Source: Owenia fusiformis (Eukaryota; Annelida; Polychaeta; Sabellida; Oweniidae). From it: a DNA stretch of 64,000 bases. Each line of letters opens with the position of its first letter. Position 1 is the stretch's first letter. The notes below the pieces were generated by a model. The model saw nothing but the letters and a program-made list of their open reading frames with translations. It searched no databases and was not told the origin of the DNA. Positions 47,455 through 60,327 of the stretch are shown here, one piece after another. The DNA is taken from the NCBI GenBank assembly GCA_903813345.2, contig CAIIXF020000001.1, positions 37,725,366-37,789,365 of the forward strand, in the 5' to 3' direction. The translations under genes and the position numbers were made by a program.

Positions 47455-47636
47455 CCTCTATGGCCTTAAGGCCCCAAAAAGTGGGCCTTTTGGTCATTAT
47501 TGGGCCTTCTAAATTTGGGCCCACTTTTCGGTTTTAGGGGCCAAAATTTTTTTCCGCGCAAGCGTTGGTTTTTTTTCTCTGGCCTCAAATTTGGGCCCCC
47601 CCCCCCCCCTGTTGGTTCCTGGATCCGCCACTGCTG
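47455..47636. mobile_element. GC-rich MITE family, copy 2, left-truncated
   Basis: Carries GGCCCCAAAAAGTGGGCC, CCGCGCAAGCG, a 14-bp C run and the terminal GGATCCGCCACTG. The left end is missing. Confidence 0.7.
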
Positions 47637-48299
47637 CTTGCACCGTATTCAGAAATTAAAGGGGCTCATTTTACCCCATCCTTTTTATTTATAAAACAGA
47701 TTTATCCGCATACATTTAAGGAAGGTATGATTAAGGAAGCTGAGATGTACGTATATAAAGTACTGATTCACTCAATATCGAATTGAAAACAAACCTCTTG
47801 AAATTTTCGTCCATTTGATTGGTAATATACATTATGTATATATCTGCGTAATTTGACATTTATATAGATGCTGATTTAAAATATTGTCTGAGTCTCATTG
47901 TCTGGCATACTCAAATTGATGATGTGAATGAGATAGATTCATGAATTCATTTTGATATCAAGATAAGTCTTACATTCTATCCTTTATAATGTAAGCTTCA
48001 TTTTTGTCACAGGATAAAAACATTAAGCAAGCTCTCATTACAATTATTAATAATGCATATAAAGATCGTATACATCGCAAAATGTCAACACCTGGTTTCA
48101 TAAATTATCGGCATTCGATTTTTCTTCTGATTTTGGATTTCATTTCCTATTTACATTCATCAATCGTTGTAAACAGTACCGCCATTATACCGGTAGAGTC
48201 TATTTCCGTGTCCCCCTGGGACAATTGCCCCCCTTATGTAATGTCCGTATTGGTCCCGATTGATCATACGCTCATGAGGTAATTGATTTTATCCCATAC

Positions 48300-48850
48300 T
48301 TCGACGTGTTACAGGTACATAAAGCCGGTTTGTAAAAACTTATATTTTCATCAGCGGGCAGATATAGCTTTACGTCCCGCTCCGAGCGGGCAGATATAGT
48401 ATATCTGCCCGCTACGTCATATCGCCGCTCGCATATTTGTTCATAATTTGTAACGTTCGCGTAATGACTGTAAACGACAATGGAGAAAACACAGACAATC
48501 GCCGGGGATCTATTTGATGGTTTAGAAAACGGAAGGAGCATCCACTTAATCAATCAAAAATTCGAGAAAATAAATATGGGAATATTTGACAGAACAGGAA
48601 AATCCGCCCACGGCCAAGAAAACAAAACTGGACATGAATATTTTAAAATATTTCCACGATTGAACAATGTGAACCAGATGACCAAGATTGGTATGGGATA
48701 AACATATTATCCTATAGTCGGTTCAGGATATTGGGATTATCCCTTGGCCAATATAATATATTTTCCCTCGGGACCTGCGGCCCTCGGGCAGATATATTAA
48801 ATTTGCCTCGGGATAATCCCAATATCCTGAACCTCGTATAGGATAATCTC
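48300..48850 (-). repeat. Dispersed repeat family Z, copy 2 (inverse)
   Basis: Reverse-complement match to 2885-3310, including the palindrome GCGGGCAGATATA/TATATCTGCCCGC at about 48384-48413 and the GAGAAAACACAGACAATC stretch. Open frames here on both strands are not conserved as protein. Confidence 0.7.
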
Positions 48851-51677
48851 TATGTATTTAGGTCACTACCAATGGGAAGGGGGACAATTAATAAGCCTAA
48901 AGGACTTATCCTACAACATTGTCTGACACATTTACTCATTACTAGCGTTTAATTAACGTAACCTTGAGCTATGGTTTTAATAAGCTTTCTGTCAATGTCT
49001 ACACAAATATTTATTTTGATGCAATGTTCTCGTTCTCGGTTCATCACATTCCTTCGGATCAATAGAACGAGAGATTTTCTTCATCTAAGTGAAAATTGAT
49101 CTTCTTTTATGAAAGGTCATTCGGATTCGCAATTAAACACTTTCTTCAATTTTTGCAATTTCTTCAGTCTTGTTAACTTTGGACCAATAAAGCGTATGAC
49201 CTTGGACGTGTCAGCGTTGGTGAAATCATACATCTTCTTATTGTTGCGCTGCCCAATGTGAGGGCCGATCAATGAACAAACTGACTTTATTCCCTGTTTT
49301 TTAACGAGTATGCGCCATCGTGCATAGATGCACCAACCATCAAATCCACCTTGAAGGGAAGCATTAAATATGTTTGATTTCATATCTTTATTTGTTGATG
49401 GCAGCGCATTTGATGTATGTTGAATTTAGTAATGTTCTAAGAATTCATTAGTTATTGCTCTGCCCGCTCATTTAGTGTACTTAAAATGACGTACTAGATA
49501 TTCAGCATACTTATGTAATGCACATGCAGATTTAGAATTATATCACGACCATCACATTCCAGTGGATACTTTCGTTACCAATATTATTTATGTGTGTAGG
49601 TTTGAGATCATCTTTGGATTTTCTTTGGAATTTGATTCATTTCTATCGCAATCATGCGAAGCAGGTACTTGCATGGGGAGAATATTGGATTATATCCATG
49701 TGTTTCTTATATAATAGATACCGACTATACTTGGATACATTAGTAGATTAGACGTAAATAATATATTAAGTCCATCAGGGTTAGTTCTATGTGCCTACCG
49801 GGCCTCTTCTATCAAAGTTTTGTGGCAGGCATATCCCGGCTTGAAACTCCATGGGACATTAGTGTTAATTAATTACTCGACCTTTTCAGCTACATATGTG
49901 AATTTGTTACGAAATACATAATTACCAAATCATGGTGCTCACGTTCGACTTAAACTTGTGTGACTAGGTCTTACTGCTATAAATGGGATGGGAATGGGAT
50001 GAAAGAAGTTTGTTTGACCCTGGCTATGTCTATGTATGTAAATTGTATCTTTGGCTGTGTAAAAATGATGATTGATGCTGGATGATGATGGATACTCTGG
50101 ATTTTAAGATTGAACTTATTTATTATGTGAAACGACTGTCCAACTTAACCTTGCTTGTATTCTGATATCAGCAGTGACATACCGATCGCATATGCGTTTT
50201 GTGTTGTGACTCGTATTTTCGCTCTATAGCTATCTATCGCATTTTGCATATTTTGTTATTAGCATGTTTTAGATTTGGAATTGGCATGAGTTCTTTGGAA
50301 TATTCCAGAAATCCGATTTTGCTGTTTCTCTGGTTTCATTTTTCAATGTTAACATTTCTGGAATACATCAACGACATTATTTATGTCAGAACGAACCAGT
50401 TGCTCGGGTCATTCTAACCATGTTAGTATTCAATCATACTTTTGAAGTTGTTAACACCTAGTACAAGCAAATGATGGCGAGATGGACTTTTTAATTTCCC
50501 ACTTCATTTCCAAGTTGTTTTCCAAGATTTCGTTCTATTTGCTCTATGTAGGAATCAAATGTCTATTGACATTTTCATATTAAGATAACACGAAAATTAT
50601 TGATATTGATCAAAACATACAACAATACTAGTAATCATCTCTATTCTCTCTGAAGCTATCATACCTGTTGGTGCACTGTTTCTACCCACACACTTCCCAG
50701 AAAACATTCTCAGATGGCGTTCTTCTTTTTAATCACAGAGATAAGTAGATGTATTTACATTACTATATACATAGTGGTCCAAGAAGCGGAACGATTGCTA
50801 AAATTGCAGAAAATCCTTTAAAAGTCACAAAATATATACAGCACACTAAATCACCGTGTAGGTAACGTTATCATTTCTATCAGTTTTCTCACCCAACGGT
50901 CACCTTTTTAAACTAATTAGTATAGCTTAACATTGCTGTATTACATAAGATGTGGTATTGACAGGGCTAGGTGAACCACCTGATCAGGATGGCCTACCAG
51001 CTCTGGGTCCAAAGAATTTAGATGAATGCAACGCTGCCCTTAGTGATGCTCCTAGTGAAATCAAATAAATACATGCAATTTTCAAAATTTCAAGAGCCCC
51101 TGCAGCAGAACTCCTCGTAAAAACCAATAAGGTTACAAACCCTGTACAGTGTACATCAATCACGAAAGTATTAAGAATTCTATGTGGCGCCTCATTTGGC
51201 TGGTGGCCTGACAAACTTGTTCAGACCGTATGATATGTAATGCATGCCATTCCAAGCAGTATTTGCCATTTGAAATGGTAAAATTGAGACAAAATGGCAG
51301 TCAATCTCTAGATAAAGAATGGGTGTCACATTTTGTGTAAGGTTTTAGATGTGAAAAACTTAATAACTTTCAGTTATCCAATCAAGAATATGGGAGGGGC
51401 CTCATTTCTGATAATAACCAATTCGGGTACAAAATGTTGATCGTGTTGCCAGATTTGATCCTCCAAAACAAACATATTATATGGACGTTTAGAAAAGTTT
51501 AAGATTGTTATCAAGATGCCTTGAAGGAAAATCAACAAACAACAAACTAAAAGAATAATTTCGAAACAAACACCTGAGTTTGAACCATGTCCAACATTGG
51601 CTTGTTAAATCTATAGGCATGATAAATGATACACTGCATCTATAAACTTAATGCACGGTTAAAAACAATGCTTGGTA
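48851..51677. other. Gene-free stretch
   Basis: No supported gene. Short open frames at 49117-49383 (minus) and 50984-51214 (minus) have no recognised domain and no matching exons. Confidence 0.35.
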
Positions 51678-52674
51678 CAGGGTGTCCAAAAAAAACAGGA
51701 CCGTAAGAAAGTTGAATAACTCGATCAATTTTGCATATTTTGCCTTGAACTTTGAGAATTATTTAGTTCATTCAATGTGAATTTTGTTCTGAGAGTTTGA
51801 TGATAATCTGTTTATTGTGTCAAAAACTACAGTCCTTTACAAAACATGCTCAAAGTGGGCACTTCTCCTCTCTATGCGCAAACGAACCCTGCAAACAAAG
51901 TTGTTAATGACCCTTACCTATCCACATTAATGTGGATGGTAAATATTGGGGTAGTTATTGCCCTCTTAAGATTGTTAGGGGCCTGTCAGTAAACACATTG
52001 GTTTTGAGAAATCCTCAAAGATAAAAATTTGGGGGATTTAGATCAGGCGAATGAGCTGCCCATATGGTTTGCGTTCTGCAACTGATGAGCTGGCCACCAA
52101 AGCATTGCCTAAACCATTTCAGCATATCATTTGCAGTGTTGGGGTGGTATTGGCTTGTTGAAACCACTGCTTAATTATCTCCTTAGATGTCCATTCTGGT
52201 GCTTAGTGACCTCCAAAACTTGGTGAGAACTTACTGGTCCTAGTTCATGATGATAGCAAGTCCCCAGTCACCTTCGAACCAAAAGGGACTAATGATTCCA
52301 TGTTTCCTCATTGCCACCCAGGGAGTGCATTGTTCAGAATGCAATGGATGCTGTAACACTTCATCAGGAGGATGTAAGCCCCAGTAGCAATTGTTCTTGG
52401 AACAAACTTGTCCATTCAGAAAGAAATGTGTGTAGGAGGATCATCAACAGCTTTGTTCGCCGGATTGAATTGTGCATAGAGATGAGATTTGCACATTTGG
52501 GGCATGTTTTGTAAGGAGCTGTAGTTTTTGACTCAATTGGTAGATTATTATCAAACTTTCACAACAAAATTCACATTGAATGAACTAAATAATTCTGAGA
52601 TTTCAAGGCAAAATATGCAAAATTGATCGAGTTATTCAACTTTCTTACGGTCCTGTTTTTTTTTGGACACCCTG
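51678..52674 (-). mobile_element. Mariner-type transposon, 997 bp, about 190-bp TIRs
   Basis: The ends CAGGGTGTCC and GGACACCCTG are flanked by TA (51676-51677 and 52675-52676). Inverted homology runs about 190 bp inward on both sides and is strong. On the minus strand around 52080-52020 a remnant of the transposase reads AAHSPDLNPPNFYL, the block holding the third catalytic Asp position. The rest is degraded. Confidence 0.85.
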
Positions 52675-52676
52675 TA

Positions 52677-53971
52677 TATCGGCATTTTAAAATTGAATTG
52701 ATAGCTTATTCTTCGCTCTGTGTATATGAAATAAACTACATATATCATATTAACGATTTGTTCCGTTTTTGGAACAGCCTGTACGTATCACCAACCCATC
52801 TATGAATCATGTTCATTACTGCCATTTGTTGGAGATAGAGATCGATGTGCCATATAGTTGAGAACAATTCATACTTATACTTTGGCAGGTGTGAATCATA
52901 ATGTCTATTCACCAACTGTCAAGATCTACTTTAATGCCAATGGTGTCATTTTTGTTGATTGCATGGAAAAATTAATATTTAGGTGCATAGTTATTAAGTA
53001 TCAATACTAGAGAAAATCAGTTCAAAAGAAATTCCACTTTGATCGAAAAATGTTCAAATCTAACAGATTGTCTCCCTTTAAACTGTATTATTGCTGGTTA
53101 TAATGACTCAAAACGTTTAACAACAATAGTTTGATACTGATATGGATAGCCTGACTAAGCAGCTTAGTAATGCATATAAGGATCGGAGTGATTACCAATG
53201 GCACAAACAACTCCTTTTAAAATAAAAAAGAAATTAAAAATCAAATATTCTTTGATAATTTTTTTACTGGTGTCTCTTTTGATGAGCAATGCTTTAAAAT
53301 TGCAAATATACGATAACTTCCACTGTTAGTTCCTGTTATTCTAAAATTATCTCGTATTTTATTTATCACATATACGTTTGAGTTCAGCTGATTTACCTTA
53401 CCAATATATCCACTTCTACTCGTTAGTGTTATGTTGTGAAAGTAGTTTTGTATCTCATTATAACGTCCTTAATATCCGGATCAACAAAAAACAAGTTGCA
53501 GAAGTTTTCACTAAAATGAATCTATTTGGGATTTTTATCCAAGTTACTCAAATTGATTTCCCAAATTTACCCAGTTGATCCCAACATATTGTATTTTAAT
53601 GTGGTAAAATGACACCTGGCAAAATGGTACAAGACGTAAACAATCAACTCATATATAACCATAAATCATGTATTTTATATGTGATGTTATTGTTTATACA
53701 TGTATACATAACGCGTGACACTTTAATAAAATTATACAATATACTATACAATACAATACAATATAATACAATACAATACAAAATAACCAGTATTACCATT
53801 AAGACTCTGACATATATTGTTGTTCTGTTGACAGCTATTTTCATTCAGTGTCTTATTCAGTTTCTTATTCGGATATCCATGAGGATTTTTTTCAATAATA
53901 CGCACAATTACATCTCCAAAGTAAATGTATTTCAGCTTGTATTTTTAACAATTATACTCATGTATTTCCAG
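52677..53971. other. Upstream region of second Ly6 gene, initiator exon not found
   Basis: By analogy with the first Ly6 gene, a short ATG exon ending in phase 1 should lie here or further upstream. I found no convincing candidate. A (AATAC)n microsatellite occupies about 53735-53783. Confidence 0.3.
53735..53783. repeat. (AATAC)n microsatellite
   Basis: Imperfect run of ATACA/ATACAATACA units. Confidence 0.8.
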
Positions 53972-56900
53972 TACTGTTACTCTGCCATCTAGTCGGGTGC
54001 AATCCAGACGATTGCGGAACAGGTAAGGATGACATAGGTAACTCACCATTTATTATCAATTTCTAACATCACTGAACGTATTTATCTAAATATATATAGC
54101 ACCTTATATATTAACATCAGTACCTTCCACTTGAATACATTGCAACTACACTCTTCCCCATCAGCTTGGAAATTAAGGTTTACAAAATGAAGTCCTTTGG
54201 GCTGTGTCTTTAAGCATTACTACTAACCAACTTGTTAGACAAAGCAAATAAAAAATTGATGTTCAATAATATACAGTGCTATATAAAAAGCTTAATGTTA
54301 TGTATGTGAAACTATAGAATAACTGTTGCTAATTAGATGTTATACAAATCCGATATATTTCATTAAAAAAAACAAATCAATGTGCAAACGTGCAGTTGTT
54401 CTATAGTTGAGCATGGTGTATTATTATGTGAATTTCTATTAACCATATCTGCAATTGATTATCACGATTCCCAGGCTGTTCTTTGTTGGTGTTAACATCT
54501 TCCTGTATCTTGAAACCTCTGTTCCCTGCTTGAGGGGAAATTGGAATGACACATAACGTGATGTTGATCAATATAGGGGCGGTAAGGTAAGACAATGCCA
54601 AAATGTTTTGAAATGGCGTAGCTGTATGTACCTTCAGAAAATGTCTAAACAGAATGCAGCGACTTTGATAACTTGCTAAACTACTATACGCTGTGATAGA
54701 TTTCTTAAAGTCAATAATGGTGTTAGTTTATTTTAGGCTAACTGTAGGTATGGCCACATATCTTATCTTGTTAATTAACGACATATCTTTCCAAAGTTAG
54801 GATCTCCTATAAGTGAATACTGCGAACATACATATAAAGTCTCCATGCGAACACATTTTTTCATCAATAACAACTGTCTAAGTAGCACTGGGATATTTAA
54901 ATATAACCTCATATGCAGTTATCAGATAAATAAAATATAGCAAATATGTCATATTCCCTTCTAAAGTAAAATATATCCTTACAGAATTGATTTTATCAGA
55001 AGATGGAAGTGAGTATATAATATGAATATTTGTACTATTTTAATATGAATCGTTTATGTTATTTACACACTGAAAGCGAAACATTGAACCTACCTGAAAG
55101 TATTTGCTTACATACATGAAGTATGGGGGTAGACATAACGCCTACATTGTCTTCTTGCCTATCATCAAGAACGATAGTCAATAAATGGAGTGGATAGAAA
55201 AGTTACATTTCCATCCAAAAGTTTGGAAACCTATTTTCCTCATTGAACTACATTTTGATCAAAAACCGGTTACAATTCTTGTCTTATGAAGAATTATTAC
55301 TAAATTGACCTAACTTTAAGTTTCTCGGAATTTTCTCGACTTTTTCCTTCATGTATTTACTTTGATGATCATTTGATTAAATCTTTACGTTATTTTCGCC
55401 GTGTACATGTCATTTTAATACGAAACAGTGTGTTTGCGACAAATAAGATAACACATTTGTTCATTCAGTCATTAAGCAAAAATTACTGCCATATAGTGCA
55501 TTGAAGTGCCTACAAGTCTTATATATTTGATTGCTTCGTGAAACAAAGTTACATAGTATTAAGTATATTTCGAATAATAATTCTTCGCCTAGCTTACATG
55601 TTATTTCATTGAGATGTTTTTTGGAAAATCAAATTTGATTTTAAGGACCTTTAACGTTTTGTCTTGATAAAACCTATTCACTTCTTGTCAAAAATAATTA
55701 GCAAAGACTATTTTCTACAGAGCTATTGAGATTTCTGCAAGCACACCATTAACAATGGGACTACAAAACATCAATTGTATCAAATTTCGACAATTTGTGA
55801 GTGAAGAAACATTCAGGGAATACCTGAGAAAAAAATGAAGTCAATTAATGTGATCAAATTACTAAAATAAGTCTTCGTTGGTCTTTGAATAATAAGTTCA
55901 AACACGAGTACCATTGAACATGTAGTTCAATGAAAAAAGGTTTCCAAGCTTTTGTAGGGGAGGTAACATATAAGTCCTAAAGTGTTTGGAATTCAGTGTA
56001 TTATATTCAGTATATTAATATATTTATCTAATTTCATGATCATCACCTTAAATTACATTTAACATAGTAACACCACAATATATAAAACCACTTAATAATT
56101 ATTACGTACACTTTTAATATCCCTTAAAACTCAGTACCAGGGTACATTTACAGTGGTAACGGTGTCCTAGTACTGACCCGTTCCAATTTAATTTTATTGA
56201 CGACCTTTATCAATAAGTTCAATTTTCAATAATCATTCGATTTAACTGTTTCTTTACTTCACATTTATACGATTAAAATTTTAAATGTACACTCCACACC
56301 ATAAGTTTGGCAACCTTAGCTCCCCCATTGGAGTACGTGTTAAAGCCTCTTTACCTTTTTTACTTAACCTGCCAAGAAAACACTTATACTATTGATGGAA
56401 ACGTAGTTTAACTTTATTTCCAATACCTCCAAATTTTCTCAATTTTTTTCCTCAATTACAATAGGTCGAAATTTGATGATAAATTTGATGAATTTTTGAA
56501 AATTGACACTCCCATGTTAACCAATGGGAAATGGTAGGTTTGCCGCAAATCATACAGAATATCCATCAATCCGAGTCCTTGCAAAAATACAAGTTAGGTA
56601 GGCAATTGAGATTGATACAATCCATCAGGTTCAATAAAGTTATAGGTCTTTAAAGTCAAAATTGTTTTTCAAAAATATCTCCTATTGAAATAACAAAGGA
56701 GGCGAAAAATGGTTTCCAAACATGACTTTGAAGCTCTGTAACTTTAGTATTCATCAAGTAAACTAAACACTAAGTGTACAAAAAAAAGTTAGACAATTCA
56801 AATTTCTATACAATTTTTTGTTGAATATTTTACTGAATAGATATCCTGATTTCTTATTTACCCCGAACACACCATTTCCCATTGGTTTACATGGGAATGA

Positions 56901-59474
56901 CGATTTTCAAAAATTCATCAACTTTATCATCAATTTTCGACCTTTTCCAAGAGGAAAAAAATGGAAAAATTTGGAGGTATTGGTAATAAGGTCAAGCTAC
57001 GTTTCCATCAATATTTTAACTTATTTCATCGCAGGTTAGTAAATAAAATTTAAACATAAAGAGGCTTTAACACGGAGTTCAATTGGGGAGCTAAGGTTGC
57101 CAAACTTATGGAGGAGAGTGTAAGTATTAAATAACCACTTGATATGCGTATCGTTTAATTGCGATGCATCCCTCGAGATTCATTCAATCAAGTTTATAGT
57201 ATTTCTATTATTACGTAGCATGAAAAGTGTTGTTCACATATCTCATGCAGATTAACGATTCACCATGTTGTAATGTTCATTTTATATTCATCTTTTAAAA
57301 ACTTTAAAAAATTGGCTATCCAGACTCTCCTTTGAATAGCTTGGCTTGTGGCTTGGCCTCCTAATGTTTGAATTCGAATAATATTAGGTCGGAAATTTAT
57401 AGCTAATTTGGCAAATGCATACAGGCCTAAATACAGGATCCAATGGGGAAGTTGGGTTGCCAAACCTTTTGTGGGGAGTGTACGTGTTGCTGCTTTACTT
57501 TTTCACAACACTTTTTACTTTATCATTGCCATCTATCTTTCATTGTGATATAATTAACTAACTATATGTACTCGTAATTTACGTAAGCATTACATCAAAC
57601 CAACTAACGATGTTTAACTATAACTCAATAATTTTATATTTGTGTTCTGGTATTTCCATAACATTTCCATTTTCTATATCTTTACCAGATTCTTTTCCAT
57701 ATTACACCATAGTGTTTATATTATAGCATACGCCGCCCAGGTTCCGATAGATTGTTATGATTGCTCAACATTTAACAACGGGGAAGACTACTGCGCCGAC
57801 CCCTTCAACTACAGCCATCCAAATGTTAGAACTGTCCGCTGTACTGCAGCTTGTGCAAAATGGGTACGCACAACCAATATCCCAGGTAACTGATACGCCA
57901 TACCTTTATATCTCATGGTGTTATCTGTAGCAGAATAGGATGTAGTTTAATTCAACACTCAAAATAATTATACATACAAAGATTACAATTCCACTTGTTC
58001 AGATTACAATTCCCCTTATTGTGTTAGCAGTTGCTGCACATGCTTGCTCATGAATGTATTGATATCCACTCGGGGGAAAATGATATCCTCCAAGGATGAT
58101 TCTCCAAGGTGATTCTCTATGCATATGAATTCACTCTGAAATTATACGCGGATATGTTATGTACAGGGTGGTCAAAAAATGGAAACCCTGCATTTTTCTC
58201 ATATCTTTATTTGGGAGGCCGGGTCGGTATTTAAGGTATCAGATTTTAGGGAGAAAATAGTAAATCTGCGGAATAATGTTAATTTTTTATTTATAGAATA
58301 TCATTTTGTAAGGTGAATACATGCTTGTATATTTGCATATTGTGTGGCTAAACTTATTGTTTATGAATTTTAGTGTTGTTTATTATCTATAAGTACTCAA
58401 ATGGGGTCTGTTAATGGAGACATTGGCATTTCTTTGCAAACAAGGTGTCAGTTTGATTGATCTCGATGCTTGGCCACCCAACAGCCCCGATGCTAATGTG
58501 TTTGATTGCCGTACATGGAGCCATCTCGAGGAAATGGTACAATCAAAAGCATCCAATAAACAGCATTGGTGAGCTGAAAAAGAATCCTAAACTGCTGAAA
58601 TGAATTGCAACAGAAATCTCTCAATAAGGCTATTGATGGATTGAGCTACCACTTGAAGTTTATTGTCCATGCAGAAGGAAGGGGGTGGGGGTATATTAAG
58701 CAATTGTGAAAATTGTTTAAATAAATAAAGTGTAAAATTTTATAATACAACACTGAAATTCATAAACAATAAATTTAGTCACACAATGATGCAAATATCA
58801 ATATCCAAGCATGTATTCACCTCACAAAATAATGATATTCTATAAATAAAAAATTAACATAATTCCGCAGATTTACTATTTTCTCCCTTAAATCTTATAA
58901 AAGTCTTATAAAACTTTACTATTGATTTCATGACATAGTGTTATATACCAAATTGTTTGAAATTGTATAACCTTTAAAATGATATGTAAGTCAATGTACC
59001 ATATTTAATGTAACTATTTCTATCCTTATTTGAAGTTTGGTATTGGTTTATTGGCCCACTCTGTATGTATATTTCTTTTTTCCAGGGATAAACCACTACA
59101 TAAGAACCTGCTCTTCCTTACTGAACATGCAGATGCCCGTCTCACTGGTGTGTATGCAAGAATCCAGACCAGGCCATGGTCACTTATGTTTCTGTAAGAA
59201 AGGAGAATGCAATAACTCTAATAGTGCGCGATACCAGTCATGGTTATTGCACGTCACGGTGCTGCTGAGTTCTCTCTGGGTGTTGTCCAATTGGACAGCG
59301 TCAAACATTCAAGAGGAAATATACACAATGTGGTGCAATACTAGGCCATGGACCATTTCTGGATTTACTTTACCATTCATATTTGTTGCAGGAATCATTT
59401 ACCAGTTTACCATGTACGAGGTATACGGCTTCCCACAGCTTCTCAGGATATTTCATTATTTTATGACGACATAA
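53972..59474 (+). CDS. Second Ly6/uPAR (quiver-like) ten-cysteine protein; start not found
   Basis: Paralogue of the gene at 28120-30993. Firm exons are 57727-57885 and 59086-59474, both entered in phase 1 like their counterparts. They carry VPIDCYDC, YCADP, RC, AAC-KW, RTC, VC, LCFC and ECNNS, which is the same ten-cysteine plan. A likely signal-peptide exon is 53972-54022 (LLLCHLVGC), with good AG and GT sites and the right phases, separated by a 3.7 kb intron holding two TIR elements. The initiator exon was not found. After the expected GPI-type hydrophobic run (WLLHVTVLLSSLWVLS) the frame stays open for about 70 more residues, including a second hydrophobic stretch. This differs from the first gene, where the protein ends there. 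The acceptor of the last exon lies about 20 bp beyond a mariner-type element. Confidence 0.68.
55206..55963. mobile_element. TA-flanked TIR element, 758 bp
   Basis: The left end CATTTCCATCCAAAAGTTTG and the right end CAAGCTTTTGTAGGGGAGG are inverse with mismatches, followed inward by CATTGAACTACAT on both sides. TA lies at both outer borders. No transposase was found. The family resembles the element at 56290 (GTTTGG near each end). Confidence 0.6.
56290..57120. mobile_element. TA-flanked TIR element, 831 bp, about 240-bp TIRs
   Basis: CACTCCACACCATAAGTTTG and its inverse ending GGAGAGTG are bordered by TA at 56288-56289 and 57121-57122. The arms include AATACCTCCAAATTTT and GGAAACGTAG in both orientations. 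It has no visible transposase and is probably a Tc1/mariner-derived MITE. A related single end (GGTTGCCAAACC...GGGGAGTG) is at 57425-57480. Confidence 0.75.
58164..59063 (+). mobile_element. Mariner-type transposon, 900 bp, in last intron of second Ly6 gene
   Basis: The ends CAGGGTGGTCAAAA and TTGGCCCACTCTG are flanked by TA (58162-58163 and 59064-59065). Inner inverted repeats of about 170 bp join 58220-58380 and 58740-58900. At about 58465 the plus strand reads WPPNSPDANVFDCRTWSHLE, the C-terminal block of a Tc1/mariner transposase, then breaks. Confidence 0.82.
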
Positions 59475-60327
59475 GGAGTACGAGTCTGGATAGTGATGTA
59501 CAGGTGGTGTCCTCTTTATGATATTCAAATGCACTCTGTATGCAAGAGCGCATTATCACATGATGACACGGTGCTTGCTGGGAATTCGAACCTTGCATGC
59601 TGCCTAATTGCGCTAATTGATCTATGCTTGGTTTTCTTTAACCAAAATAGATGATTTTATTGGATATAGTTGGCCCTATATTGAATGCAACTTCAAATAA
59701 TTCAAGTCCACGTGAATCCATGGTAAGAAATCCAGTTGATTATTGGCAACCGTGACATTGCTTGATTATATGAAGTCCCAATCCGATACCTCCCATCATG
59801 TAGGAGTATTTCACGTATACGATAATGAAAAGGTCGACCCAACAAAGAAAGACGTGTCGATAAAAGATCATTTAAACCTAAAACATTTACAACGATCTTT
59901 TGGATGGACTGGTCGATATTTGGTAAGGTGTAAAGTACGTACCGTCTGCGTATTTTTTTCGCAAGGAATTAGTTGAACCGTAAATTGTTTATCCCTGTAT
60001 GTGATGAAGAGAAGGATTTTATTTCACTAATTGCCCCTTACACTTCATGTGGATGTATTTCCATCATTTCCTATTGTCGACTTTGAAACGACAGAAATTA
60101 TGGAAATATTATCCTAAATTTGGGCGAGGTCTGACAACTTCCAGACGATGCAATAAAATATTACTGTCAACACAGAATCAAAAGTTCAAATGATGGAAAT
60201 GCTGTAATGTACTTTTTGATATTACCATTTCTAAATAAGCTTCTTGCTTAACTCATTTATCACTTTTTATGTACAAAGATTATTCGGATATATGCTGCAC
60301 AAATCTGCTCTTCATAGCTGCAGGATA
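59475..60327. other. Gene-free stretch
   Basis: Downstream of the second Ly6 gene. No exon or transposon was recognised. Confidence 0.4.

Noticed and set aside
49117-49383. Basic minus-strand frame ending in a Lys/Leu-rich stretch
   Set aside because: I could not assign it to any family and found no partner exons or transposon ends, so it is not called.
50984-51214. Open frame resembling a host protein fragment
   Set aside because: The plus-strand reading looks slightly more protein-like but has an internal stop. Neither strand has a recognisable domain.
53609-53992. 127-codon frame before the Ly6 exon
   Set aside because: It runs through the (AATAC)n microsatellite and is Ile/Tyr-rich from AT bias. 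Only its last 21 bases overlap the proposed exon, which is read in another frame.
57642-57726. Extended N-terminus of the second Ly6 gene in an open frame
   Set aside because: It would start at GTG, not ATG, and it crosses a good splice acceptor at 57725-57726 that matches the phase of the paralogue.
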